Assembly (NCBI RefSeq): GCF_000005505.3
Contig: NC_016131.3
Coordinates: 64,651,355 to 64,715,354 of the forward strand
Direction of reading: 5' to 3'
Source: Brachypodium distachyon
Lineage: Eukaryota; Streptophyta; Magnoliopsida; Poales; Poaceae
DNA length: 64,000 nt
Shown: in pieces, positions 35,098 to 46,418 of the stretch
Numbering within the stretch: the stretch's first letter is position 1
Layout: every line of letters starts with the position of its first letter
Position numbers and translations under genes: made by a program
Notes under the pieces: model-generated
Seen by the model: the letters and a program-made list of their open reading frames with translations, nothing else
Told to the model about the DNA's origin: nothing
Databases searched by the model: none

Positions 35098-36184
35098 TAG
35101 CCAATAGCAGCAAACTCAACACAAAAATAAAGCAAAACTGAACTGCTCACGTGCTTATTACCTCAGGAGATAGAGCTGAATGGGTGTGCCTGGCTAAAGG
35201 CTAGCCAGTTCTGAAAATTACAATTCAGAACTTCAGATAAAGAAACTAGAAACATGCCTACACAAAGGTGTATCATCTGTATGTACTTTGTTAATCTTAC
35301 GATGTAGTACATATGATCTATGCACTATTTAAGTATTCAACAACTCCCTCACAAACCTCAACTTTAAGGGGCCCAGAAAGGAATTGAAGATCAATATGGG
35401 CACATGGACTTGTATTCTACTCCGTATTTTCTATTACCAACTTAATAGCTTTTCCATAGTCTAACTTTGGGTAACTTATTTTTTCCTGATTCATGCAGTA
35501 TGAACAATGATTATCTTGTCTGCCCAACATCTTAGAAGCATGGTACTATGTATAATCGATTGCAAGTATGTCTACATGATGAGATAGTTGAATAAAAAAT
35601 CTAGGACAGAGTCTAAGAAACATTACAATTTTGGATCCCGGCGGTCATGGAGATGGCAGTCGATAACTTCATTAGCTTCCTGTAAGCTCTGAAATGGCCT
35701 GCCCAGATGAGGATATGTGTAGAACAATCCCCGAAGATCAACCCTGATATAAAATATCACACCCCAACCAGAAGGTTCTCGGACCAAAAGGGTGGATCCA
35801 GGAAGACATTTCCCTAATGGAGGCGAGGCTACAATGGTGTCACAAGCTGCTGCCTGTGGACAGGACGAGGAAGTGGCAACAATGGAGGATGGGTGTCAAA
35901 ATGAATTCCACAATTCTAAACCCAAATGATGGGTGCCAAACTGGCTGTTATAGTCCGACGTCTCATCTTTCACGCCGTTCTCCTCAGGGTCTCGGCTATA
36001 AAAGTCACCGGACTTTACGCTCCACCTCTACATCAAATGCAAGCCCGAGCACTCCACCACCATGGTTCGCGAGCTCATTGCCACGTATCGTGCCTCCCGG
36101 TAGACCGTGCAGACATTTCCGCCACCTCCGACTGCTCCGCCACCGGTTCAACAGCCCATCGGCCATCGTCATCTCCTGATCTCG

Positions 36185-36275
36185 AAAATTCGTAAAATCA
36201 GTGTGTATTACCATCTGTGTGCTTAAAATCTGCCTCTTACAATAGCCGGCATTATTGTACAGAACCACGCAAGTA
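36185..36275. repeat. Dispersed repeat copy 2 (partner 21063-21152)
   Basis: Same-strand match to 21063-21152, including CCGGCATTATTGTACAGAAC. Other flanking sequence is unrelated. Confidence 0.65.
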
Positions 36276-36383
36276 TCGATCGCAACATCATCAGGGCACA
36301 AAATGCAGTTCTGCAGCTACGCTGTCCGCGCAATTACCCAAAGCTATCGAGCTAATAAGACGACTAGTTCCGGAAAGTTCTAG

Positions 36384-37479
36384 CTAGTACTCGTTGAAGT
36401 GTATGGCGCCGAGCTTCCAGACGAGGTAGGTGGTCCCGAACATGACGGTGGTGATGATCCCGAAGGAAGCCGCGACGACGAGCACGTCCGTGCCCACGGG
36501 CAGCGCCGCCAGCCAGTCGAAGGTCCACCCCTCCTTGGGCATGCCGCGCTTGGTGTCGTCCAGCAGGTTGCTGGGCGCCTCGGGCAGCCCCGAGGAGCGC
36601 TTCTTCCTGCCCCCCGCGCCCCCCTTCTTCTTCGCGTCCGTCTCCCGCAGCGCCTCCAGCACCCGGCTCCCGAACTCCGGCTTCGACGACGACGACGACC
36701 CCGTGGGCGCCGGTTTCTCCGGCCCCCCCGGCTCCGCCGCCGCGTACCTACCCAGCACCCGCGCCGCGCGCAGCCGCTCCCGCGCCGTCAGCGGCACCCG
36801 CTTCGGCGGCTCGCTCGGGACCGTGCCGTTGCTGTTGCTGTTGGCGCTGGACGCCGCCACCGGGTTTGCGTCGGCGCTGATGGTTGTTTCTTGTGCGGCC
36901 TCTGCCGGCGCCGGCACTGCTCGGTCGTTGTCAGTAGCCGCGCGGGGTCTCCTCACATGCTTACTGATCCTCGGCGAGAGCAGGAGCTCTGTCTGTGGCT
37001 TGTGGAGAGCTGTGGCGGTTCCTATCTTCTGGAAAGCATGCCTTGAGAAGAAGGTGAGCTGGGTGTAGGACGAGGAAGGTCTGGAGACGCCTCCTACCTG
37101 GGTAAGTATAACCAGTTTGCATCAGGAACGACGAAGATTCAGCTAGCAGTTTAGTTACAGTACTAGTAGATGATGCGTCTTTTGCATGCGAACAGTTTGA
37201 GCATGAAAATACTAGATAATCCAACAACTGCCAGGGTTCTTGTTAAGTTGAATTCACGCCTAAATTGGTTGACACCGTTAGTGTTCGAAGTGCGAACGAA
37301 CTGAATTGTGCAGCAAAATATTATCACCTCGTGAACGTTGCAGGCATGGCATAATCTCCGATGATTCAAACGACAGGTACGATTCCTAGTAACTGGAAGA
37401 AAGGAAGCAGGAGGAGCCGGGAGCTTACTTTGGCAGCGGTGACCTTGGAGGGAGAGGAACTGAGGCTGGTGGCAGCCAT
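36384..37479 (-). CDS. Putative plastid membrane protein of unknown function, 254 aa
   Basis: Two exons on the minus strand: 37429-37479 (MAATSLSSSPSKVTAAK) and 36384-37097, with a GT-AG intron in phase 0; total 255 codons with stop. The first 60 or so residues are rich in Ser, Thr, Lys and Arg with few acids, which fits a chloroplast transit peptide. A basic/serine-rich middle follows (RVPLTARERLRAARVLGRY). The conserved-looking C-terminus has PKEGWTFDWLAALP and then one strong membrane segment (VLVVAASFGIITTVMFGTTYLVW), ending GAIHFNEY. I do not recognise a named family. It lies 368 bp downstream of the DnaJ gene on the same strand. Plastid location is inferred. Confidence 0.8.
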
Positions 37480-37847
37480 CTTCTTCTCACCTGCTCGGCA
37501 ACAGCATTTTGTGCTCCAGGCGAGAAGAGATAGAATTTGTGAGGCCATCTCTACGGGGGGACTGCTTACATCCGACAGCTCGTTGGGCTGGGCCGGATTG
37601 ACGATGCTACCGCTAACCCGTGAAAGTTCCAGCCCGAAAACCACATATGTGGTAACACTAAAAGAACGTGTCAGTGTATATTCCAATGTCTGCAGAGTGC
37701 AGACAGCGTCAATTTACATTTTACTCTCTTGATTCTTACAGATTCAGCTATGTACAAAGCCTCCCGGATCAGGCACACTAGAGCATCCTAAGAACTTATA
37801 CATACTTGCAACCATTTCTCAGAAAACAATGCTTGCGACCGTTGCTT

Positions 37848-40800
37848 CTACCTAAGAACAGGCTTCTGTCTGGTTGCCGAAAACTGGACGTCTCCATTCA
37901 GGACGGAAGCCACAAACCTTTCGGCTTCTTCCACCGTTACCTCGCCGTTATAAGCCGCAAACCTCCCCCGACGAGGCTTGTAGGCAAGCAGAAGCTTATC
38001 AGACGACTTGTATGCGGACTTGTCAAACGAGGACAGGAACGCAGATTGTTTGCCCGCGTCCAGCAAGGCGTAGGCAATCGGGTTTCCAGAGTTGTAGCTC
38101 GTTCCCCTGATCAGAGTCTTCTGAGATATCTGAATGCAGAAATGGCAAGACACAAAGACATGCGTTAGGAAGGAAGAGCAAACAAAATGATGCTACTGAC
38201 CATTCTAAGAAGACTTTGAGACATGAGACATACCTCAGACAGGATGATCTCCAGCTTCTCCTTGGCTTTGTTTGACTTGAAAACACCAATGATACATACT
38301 GAAGCTTTCTCTCCACAGATTTCCCCGTAATTCGATGCTGTGAGAAGAGGGATTTTGTTCTCCTTCGGCTCACTCGTCTTGGAAGGTTTCTTGGGTTGGC
38401 TCGATGCTAGCTTCTTGTTCTTCTTCTCAAAACTTTCGAGCAGAGTCTTCAATTCTTTGATTCCAGAACTGAGATTTTTCACTGAAATGCCATCCTTCAG
38501 AAGGTGCTCCTCACCATTAACACTTCTACCAATAAGAGCCGGAACATTCTTTACTCCAAGCCGTTTGAGCAGTGGAAGAGAAACATCCTGAACCTTTAAT
38601 TTAAAAATATTTATCGCATTAAATTATGTTGTTCATGCATTAGATTAATCCTAACAACCCGTAATTCCAAAAAACAAACTATAAACGCTGGATGCCAGGA
38701 TACTAGTTATGTACCAAAACTTCCCATGAAATAGCCAAACGTAAGTGTCAGTGATGACCTAACTTTCTCAAGCAGATGAGCAATTTGAGCACTGGTGAAA
38801 AGATAAATTTCTTACCTCTGCATCATAGAAAATTAACCGATTGCGGAACATCCCACTGACAGCACGCCACATCACTGGCGTGTCCTTCTTTGTTGACAGT
38901 AAGAGCACTTGAGGAAGGTTTGAGAAGGCATTTGAAGGGAAACTAAATTGGCTAATGTCTACCCTTCTGGAGAATCTAGGCAGGTGTTCTTGGCAGAATG
39001 TCTTCAGGTTCTTAGCATCATTATCTCCAGAGTACTCATGCAAAGACCCTTTTTCTGTAGTGCTGTACGAATAAATGAAGAGACGGGCTGATTTTCCTAC
39101 TGAGACACCAGTCTTCTTGCAAAGAGCTTTTTCGTTATTACAGTTTACCTTACCAGCCTGCATCAATAGAGTCAATATATGAGCTTCTAATTTGCAATAT
39201 GTTAACTGTTAAGGAGAAGCAATATAAATTTGATCATCTTACCCTCACTGCACCATCTAATGAACGAGCAACATCCTCCATGATACTTTCTACCACAAAT
39301 TGATCTTTCGCATGTTGCTTATAGAATAAGAGAAGCCAAGTAACACCTTGGTCAGCTACTTCTTTATTGAAAGTTTCCATTGTGACCTCCGGAATGGTGA
39401 CAGAGTTTGAGTGCTGACTGGAAGTTCTTGCACTGCGTCTAGCCGAACCAGCAGATCCACCATGCTGGCTACCTCCCATTGATCCACCAGCAAACATGTT
39501 GGCAAAAACATCACCAACATCAAAGCCAAATGGGTTTGCACCGCCAGCCCCAGGGTGGCCACCAAATGAAAATGAGAATGTTTTTGAATCTCCCTGACCA
39601 CCCATTGTCTGCCATCCATCGCCAGATGAGAAATAGGTAGTCTTGGGGCCACCACCAGTGAAGTGTGTATGGCCATCACGACTCCCAAAATTTCCACCAC
39701 CAAACCCTGGGTTACCCTTCTCATCACCATAGAGATCATAATTTTTCCTCTTCTCTTCATCTGACAGAATCTCATGCGCTGCAAAGGCAACAGAAACAAG
39801 CTTTAGACAGGACACACAAACAATACACTCCTGTCAATCACTCATTCTCTTATAGTCATAGCAAATAATCATCAAACGGAATCAATTCACTAACAGGAGT
39901 TGCCGAACTCCTTTCTGAATGATAAATCAGTTGCAAAGAGAAGTAAAGATTATACTCCCTCCGTTCCATAATTCTTGTCGTAATATTACATGTATCTAGA
40001 CACTTTTTAGGAATAGATACATCCATTTTTTAGCAAATTTGAGACAAGAATTATGGAACGGAGGGAGTATTAAACACAGATAAGAACAGGTACTGGTACA
40101 TAAATTTCTGCACCTAGACAAACCAAAAGGGCTAAATACAACATTCAGAAAGTGCCTAGGGATAGGATAACTAAAATAAGCAGGCAATAGGAAAGAGTTG
40201 GCACATTTTAAACCCAACCAAAATCAATGCAAAAGGCTTTAACCAAAATGTAATGAAAATATGGAACAGGCATAATCATAAGAGTTAATTCAACTTTTTA
40301 CCCCATGCTGATATTTTGTGACAGTGTTTACCCCCATTTTAAAATATGTGCCAATTAACCAATTAACCAATTAGCATGGTTTCTGACATGTTGGACTTGG
40401 ACCCAATTTTCAGGGTGACGTGCCAAGTCAAAACAGGCCACATTGGAAGCGTATTTTGGTATGACGTTGATTCACAGCACCGACCCGTTTCCAGCCCCTA
40501 GTGTTTTATGGCTTCGGCGCTTTGACTAGCCCAACATCTCAGAAACCAGGTTAATTGATTAAATGGGGTCGGGTCAAAAAATTGGCTAAATGGGGTAAAA
40601 CAGTCACACATTTACAAATTGGATTTAAAAATATGTGGGGTAACACTTACACAAATTACCAAACATGGGTAAAAAAATGAAAGTCACACTAATCATAAAG
40701 GATTTGGTGTCATTGGACTATGGTAATTGCCAAATGAAGGATTATCTCATACCGGATACTAAGATACTAATTCTAGGGAATAATTTTTATGGACTAAAGT

Positions 40801-41509
40801 TGGGCGTCTTACCATTATTTATCTCTTCAAATTTCTCCTGCGCACCCTTGCCTTTATTCTTGTCAGGATGATACTTTAGTGAAAGCCTGTGGACATCAGA
40901 AATTAGGGAAACTTCTGGGTCTAGACTATCGTGGTTAAAACTAAATTACAGTGCTTTATGAAATGGAAAGTCGGGGAACATACTTGTGAAAGGCTTTCTT
41001 AATATCCCGTTGGCTGGCATTCTTGTCAACCCCAAGAACCTGAAACCAAAAAAAGAAGCCATGATGTTATGGTATGTCAACGGTGAGCACTAAGCTCGCA
41101 ACATTACGATCGTTTAATAAATTTCACAACCATATGCTTTGGCGGCAATACTCTGGGTCTCTGTTAGGCGGAAGCGGCTCAAGTGGCAGCACACTTGATC
41201 AGTTCCAGATGTGGCTGTGTGCGCATTAGCCTGATTGCTCCCTTACACGAAAATTAGGCAACTATGAACACACCAACCTAACAAAATTGGGCTCCACTAG
41301 GGTAAACTATGCAAAACATCCATGTGCATCACTTCGGCCGATCCACGGCGCATAACCAGTTAACCACACTAGCTATACAGTCCCAAATTATGCAAAACAA
41401 GTTCATAATGGCTTACCTTGTAGGGATCTAAGGTTTTGGCCGCGAGAACCAGGGCGATCGAATTGAGGATGAGAGAGGCGACGATGAGAGATCGGATGGA
41501 GATTCCCAT
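37848..41509 (-). CDS. ERDJ3A: ER DnaJ protein with thioredoxin-like region (ERDJ3A-like), 580 aa
   Basis: J-domain co-chaperone that stimulates BiP/Hsp70 ATPase in the ER lumen. Minus-strand exons: 41417-41509, 40984-41039, 40813-40886, 39243-39778, 38816-39157, 38234-38593 and 37848-38129. All are GT-AG, and phases sum to 581 codons. A signal peptide (residues 1-24, SLIVASLILNSIALVLA) precedes a J domain with HPD at 56-58 and a Gly/Phe-rich stretch (FGGGNFGSRDGH). A thioredoxin-like region follows (VTWLLLFYKQHAKD), with no CxxC where a redox site would be. The C-terminal half is Lys-rich and then folded. Length and order fit Arabidopsis ERDJ3A/TMS1 (At3g08970, about 570 aa), which is needed for pollen-tube thermotolerance. 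No KDEL is present. The intron after exon 3 is long and holds a MITE and a fold-back element. Confidence 0.92.
39955..40068. mobile_element. Stowaway MITE in ERDJ3A-like intron
   Basis: CTCCCTCCGTTCCATAATTC pairs perfectly with GAATTATGGAACGGAGGGAG. TA flanks both ends, and at 114 bp it is one of the best-preserved copies here. Confidence 0.93.
40295..40655. mobile_element. Fold-back / MULE-like non-autonomous element
   Basis: Long imperfect inverted repeats: left TTTTTACCCCATGCTGATAT, TGACAGTGTTTACCCC, CAATTAACCAATTAGCATGG and TTTCTGACATGTTGG; right complements TGTTACCCCACATATTTT, TGTGACTGTTTTACCCC and AATCAATTAACCTGGTTTCT. The arms are over 100 bp with a short unique centre. It lies in intron 3 of the ERDJ3A-like gene (40812-39779). 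The target duplication could not be fixed by eye. Confidence 0.6.
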
Positions 41510-42731
41510 GGGACACTGCTTCGATTTGGGTTCCCCTTCTGCGCGACGAGCTTTCTGGGCTAAGATTTCACGGTCGGGTCTCGGGTTCGATTCTCCGGAA
41601 GGATTCTCGGGTTAAATTTCGGTTCCGTTTGGAGGGAGGGAAGCGGAGGCGGAAGAGGATTTAGCCATGAGCGGGCGCCGCCGATTTCAGGGGTGTGGGA
41701 GGGGTCGAGATGTTTCGCGACCGAGTACACGTGGCGCGGGGAGGCGGTCTCCAGCGAATTCGACCAATGGGGTGAAAGCTTTCGAGCCCGGGTGCGTGCC
41801 GTGTGCCACGTAGGATGGAGTTCGTACGTGAGATGGAGTAGTACGATACGAACGATCGACCGTCCGATCTCGCGAGCGGGTAGTTCCACTTCCAGGCGCA
41901 GGCGTACACAGTTCCAAGACTGACTGGGCACTCCGCCGAGCGCCCGAGCGGCTGCTGTCGTGGCGGTGGCTGACGTGTGGGCTCCGGCCCTACGTACCAG
42001 TCAGACGATCTATTTCCGAATCGTTGGCATAAAAATGTTCGATTCTCGTCAAGTAGTCCAACTACGGCTTGGCTCGGCGGGTTAACGAAAGGAGCCGTAT
42101 AAATTTTCGCATCCCTAAACTCAACGAGGATTAAAATGCGTTAGTGGAGAATTGGTGTCTATTCGTCGCAATGGAGTAAATCATATTCTTAAGTGATGCA
42201 GATATTATCCTAAAGACGAGCCATATACGTGTGGAAGGGGCATCTTCTAGTTTGGACCATGGATTAAATCCAACGGCCTAGATTTGCATACTCCCCTTCT
42301 CTTTCTCTCGCTCACAAGGGGTGGCCCGGGCCCAACTAACCAAAAAATGTTGTAACAACATTTTAGTTTAGATTTGGGCTGTGATGGTTACTTGAATTTT
42401 TTTTCTCTCGTAAATTATGGTAGGGTAACGTTGAGGTCACAATCGTTTATATTTCTGTGTAATAATTTTTTGAAGGCAAATCACAAAATATAATCTACGG
42501 AGTACTAGTTAAAATCAGAAAAAAAAAATTGACCAACGCCCTACTAGCTGTACTACGGAGTACAACAAAGGCTCCAACTGCTTTTTCCAAAGCCGAACGC
42601 AAGGTCGCAAACCCTACCAGCTCTCCGCAAAGGCCCAAATGCTCTCCTCTCCACCGCGGCGGCTGCAACGCGTAGCAACAAAGGCAGAGCAAGCGAGCAC
42701 ATCCCCACGCCCTACTGTTACTACGCCCGCC
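41510..42731. promoter_or_regulatory. Divergent promoter region, ERDJ3A-like / RanBP1
   Basis: About 1.2 kb separates two divergent start codons. No TATA box is clear at either side, and no MITE is present. Frames at 41560-41931 are GC-rich leader shadows. Confidence 0.5.
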
Positions 42732-45255
42732 ATGGCCGACCCGGCGGAGCACCGCGAGGAGGAGGAGACCGCTGCGGCGGGCGAGGAAGAGGACACTGGC
42801 GCCCAAATCGCCCCTATCGTGAAGCTCGAGGAGGTTGCTATCACCACCGGCGAAGAAGATGAGGAAGTCCTGCTTGAGATGTAAGCCGACGCCGCTTCGC
42901 TCGATCTGGCCCGATCCAATAGTTCTCGGCTTTGATCTAGGTCTGACGCGTCTGGTTCGGTGCTTGTGTCCGCAGGAAAGCGAAACTCTACAGATTTGAC
43001 AAGGATGGGGGCCAATGGAAGGAGCGGGGCACCGGCACCGTCAAGCTACTCAAGCACAAGGAGACCGCTAAGGTCCGCCTCGTCATGCGACAGGCCAAGA
43101 CCCTCAAGATCTGTGCCAATCACCTAGGTACTCACATCCTCGTGTACTATCTTTTTGGGGAAATTGCGATTTCGATTTAGAGACTAGACACACGATTTTT
43201 TTTTTACATCTGTTTTTCTCTCTCTTCCTTTTCGGTGTGCAGTGGTGGCCACGACGAAGATGCAGGAGCACGCTGGTAGCGATAAGTCGTGCGTGTGGCA
43301 CGCACTGGACTTCGCGGACTGTGAGCTCAAGGAGGAGATGTTCGCCATCCGCTTTGGATCTGTGGAGAGTGAGTACCAAACACCCTATCTACTTGCGTGT
43401 TTTCCTTTTGTCGTGCCTTATTCGAAAGGGTTGGTCAATTATCAGGTTATGGATCTATAATGGTAGTATAAATTGGTTGATCACAGGCAAAGGGCATTGG
43501 ATTCGATTTAACTTAGTAGTCTTCAGGTTGATCAATGTTGTTATGTCCATATTAACTACTCTACCAGGACCAGTCATCAGTCATTGGCATAACACTGCCT
43601 GTGTATTAAAAGTTGACCAAGTTTTGTGGCATTGTTTTGCATTTACTTATTATCCTCAGTATATGGCAATGCCTTGCATCTTGATACTTTGCAGTTTGCA
43701 CTTACGTAGGATTTGCTCTTCTTTCTTTTCCATTCTGGCTTATACTTTTTGGGACAATTACAGGTTTCCTTCTGTACTAAATAACTATTCACCTAGACAA
43801 AACGATATTGTTTCAACATAATATAATCTAGTATAGTATTGTTCATTGTGATAGTGGGGATCAATTTGGTGAATTGAGACTTACAAGAATCCCCTATTTT
43901 TGTAGGCAGCAAAGTGCCCTGTTATTTTTTTATGTAGGTCTTTTCTGTTTTCAAATAAAATAGCAGAATATGGTGGCAGGCTGGCAGCAAATTATGAAAT
44001 TGTTGCTGATCATCATCTGACCCTCGTATTGCTGCATGCACTAATTCACATTTTATTCATAGTTAATAACTAAAGTCAGTATTCCCAGCATGGTTCTTTC
44101 ATCTATCTCAGTGACCTGCATGGTTTTGCAACTCTATTTAACCAACTTACATAACCTCATAGCACAACCTGCAAGTCTATGGATCTAACTGCAAGTATAT
44201 CGCTTAATTTCCAAGAACCGGGACACGATTGGCACTATGTTAAAAGCTGAATGGCCTCTGGTGTAAAGGTCGCAACAAGGTTGGGTTTCATTAGGTCAAT
44301 TGTTGCCAAACCCATGAGCATGCCCATCGTCCATCTACAATCCTACCCATGTATCTATAATCAGACTCATCCATACCCATATTTGAGTGATTGTTCATCA
44401 ATCTGAGAGCATTACACACACCGAAAATTGATAATACATATGCATAATTATAGTTTGATAGATAGACATATTTACTCCTACAAATGACTCAATTGGTGGC
44501 AGTGTTCTGTCACCTTCGGACTTCGTTGCTTGTTCTTTGGCACAGATCATTAAGATGAAAAAGAATATGAATTATATGATCTGAGATAATAGATGATAGT
44601 ACAGTATTTTCTTTCAAGATGTAGTGTAAAGTTTTTAGTCCGTGTCAATGCATGGATCTTGTGCTGGTCATTTTAATTTTTTAAATATTAGTAGGGCGTA
44701 ACCCATGGGTATGAACTAATTGGGACCCATGGGTAAAACTCATGGACATAGACAGTGACACATACCCTGCCCATTCGTTAAGATGCCACCTTTACTCTAG
44801 GCAAATTTGAAACAAGATATGTTATATTGTGTTGATATGCATGTTAGCGCTGTAGGACTTTTGATTGATATCTTCAAATTTATATCAGTGCCACCAGTAA
44901 TAAGTTTGGGCTTTGTGACATTGCACCTTACTCCAGCTGAGATCTAAAGCTTTTATACATTCGCTTTTATTATGTTTTGTCTGGTTGCTTTGTGCACTCG
45001 AGGTACCGTTTGCTGCGAGATTATTGCATTTTAGAAAAGAGGCTAGTAAATATCACAACATCCTCATGTTTTCTTGATTTTATTTCAGACTGCAAGAAAT
45101 TCAAGGATATGGTAGACGGGATTGCTGAGGAGCAAGGAAAGAATGACGAGAAAGAAAGTGATGAAGTCTCGTCTGCTGCTGAGTTGGTAGAGAAGCTTAG
45201 GGTCACCGAGTCCAAAAAGGATGAAAACGATGATAAGAAAGATTCTAAGGAGTGA
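42732..45255 (+). CDS. RANBP1: RanBP1-type Ran-binding protein, 197 aa
   Basis: Cytosolic cofactor of the nuclear transport GTPase Ran; it promotes RanGAP-driven GTP hydrolysis and release of Ran from export complexes. Exons: 42732-42880, 42976-43127, 43243-43368 and 45089-45255. Phases close to 198 codons. An acidic N-terminus ([18 protein letters not shown]) leads to a single RanBD with [47 protein letters not shown] and [20 protein letters not shown], and then an acidic/Lys-rich tail ([13 protein letters not shown]). Length is typical of plant RanBP1 (about 200-220 aa). Intron 3 is 1.7 kb and contains the repeat shared with the aprataxin-like intron. Confidence 0.96.
44485..44670. repeat. 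Dispersed repeat in RanBP1 intron 3
   Basis: Matches about 18925-19105 in order and orientation (TTGGTGGCAG, TTCGGACT, TATTTTCTTT, TTTTTAGTCCGT), with many substitutions. Confidence 0.6.
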
Positions 45256-45683
45256 AAGGCGCCCGCCTGCGTAATCATATACTCAAACTAGTGAAATTGT
45301 CAAATGAGTGTTACTATTTGATTCATTTCGTGGTAAAAGTCCATATCCTTTCACAAATTTTCATTGTGTTTTATCTGGGATGAATGTTTGTGGTAGGCAA
45401 AATTTGTTTTGTGTCAGTCTTCTTGGTCAATAGACCGTTATTCAAGCCTTTGTTTATCTGGATGGTTTGGCTGGGATCAGCAAGTTTGTACAATTACATT
45501 TGGATCTGCATTTGGAATGCACATGGTTGAGTTGTCCAACGTCCCGGATTTTGATGTCTTGCACTCACACGTCTACTCTATAGTTTGCAACATGTACGAA
45601 TGTCTATTGCTACATGCATATCATGGTAGTTGTCCTACCATCGGTGATGATATACGAGTATATTCGTATTGCTACGAAAATAT

Positions 45684-46418
45684 TCCCTCGGATTCTAAAT
45701 TCTTGACTCAAATTTGCCCAAATATAGATGCTCCTGCTCTTTATTTGCTGACGTTGGAAGAAAAGAGGCTTGTTGGTATGCCGTGGGAGCGCCGTCAGGC
45801 AGTGCAAGGTGAGGCAATTGCGAAAACCTGCTAGGTCTTCTCATGCGATTGCAGCTCTTGCTACGAATTATTTTCGCCACGGTGGGTGAGACTGAAAGAT
45901 GATTTTGTTAAATTGAATGTTGATGCGGCCTTCATTGCAGGTAGTTGCTATGGTATTGAGAATGTAGCAGATGCGCCAACCGCGGAAGCGATAGCTCTTC
46001 GTGATGGGCTTTTGCTAGCTGGCCAGGTGGGTTGTAATAGACTGGAAATTAATAGCGACTACATGGAGGTTGTGCAAACGATGCTCAATGGCGGCAATTT
46101 CATTGGTCCCGCTGCGACGATCTATGAAGAATGCTCTTTTCTTGTTAGATATTTTGGTTTTGTTAGTTTTGATCACTGTCCTATGAAGAGTAATCCCATT
46201 CAAAAAAAGGAAGAGTAATTTGGTAGCTCACACTTTAGGTCGTCAGGCGGTTGGTTCTCAGCCAGTTGTATGGCTCGAGGATCCGTCTGATTTTATTTCT
46301 AATTTGCTTGTGGACGATTAAGTGTGTTTATCGATCAATAAAGCTGGCATGATGTGCTTTTCCTAAAAAAACGACGAGACAAATGTAACATTTCGACAGC
46401 AATTTACGATCGTAGGAA
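45684..46418. mobile_element. Stowaway MITE split by a LINE insertion
   Basis: The left half (about 45684-45730, CCCTCGGATTCTAAATTCTT...CAAATATAGATG) and the right half (about 46362-46418, TGTAACATTTCGACAGCAATTTACGATCG) are the two ends of the same MITE family as 522-634. Joined in order, they would give a MITE of normal length. The 630 bp between them is a LINE tail. Confidence 0.7.
45731..46365 (+). mobile_element. 5'-truncated LINE tail with RNase H fragment
   Basis: Reading frame 45886-46218 contains KLNVDAAFIAG, AEAIALRDGLLLA and LEINSDYMEVVQTM, the plant RVT_3/RNase H signature. Upstream sequence continues in LINE-like frames with a stop (near 45832), so it is not functional. The 3' end is GATCAATAAAGCTGGCATGA followed by an A-run near 46363. 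Confidence 0.75.

Larger units (their letters stand above)
33720..35880 (-). pseudogene. DUF3615-like gene with a one-base frameshift
   Basis: Minus-strand exons, reconstructed from phase: last exon 33720-33782 (LVAEEARLRRMY to stop); 33861-34000 (GHCYGCTNSGSVDMKHP); 34320-34554 (DLAYELKDVLHYQFI through LFFAELMP); 34632-34813 (CKEQDGVSLVE through LVQALVDKYN); 35627 to at least 35743, extending in frame to about 35880 (LGKCLPGSTLLV). The order and the motifs FFAEL and HCYGCTN are those of grass DUF3615 proteins, whose function is unknown. Exon 34632-34813 is one base too long: phase enters correctly at LCKEQ but shifts at KYN before NDHNLLE, so it contains a single-base insertion near 34660. 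The N-terminus was not found. It is either a recent pseudogene or a sequence error. Confidence 0.7.

Noticed and set aside
36399..37068. Two 210-codon + strand frames over the plastid-protein gene
   Set aside because: Antisense shadows; low-complexity Arg/Pro/Ser translations, while the minus strand has splice sites and a membrane helix.
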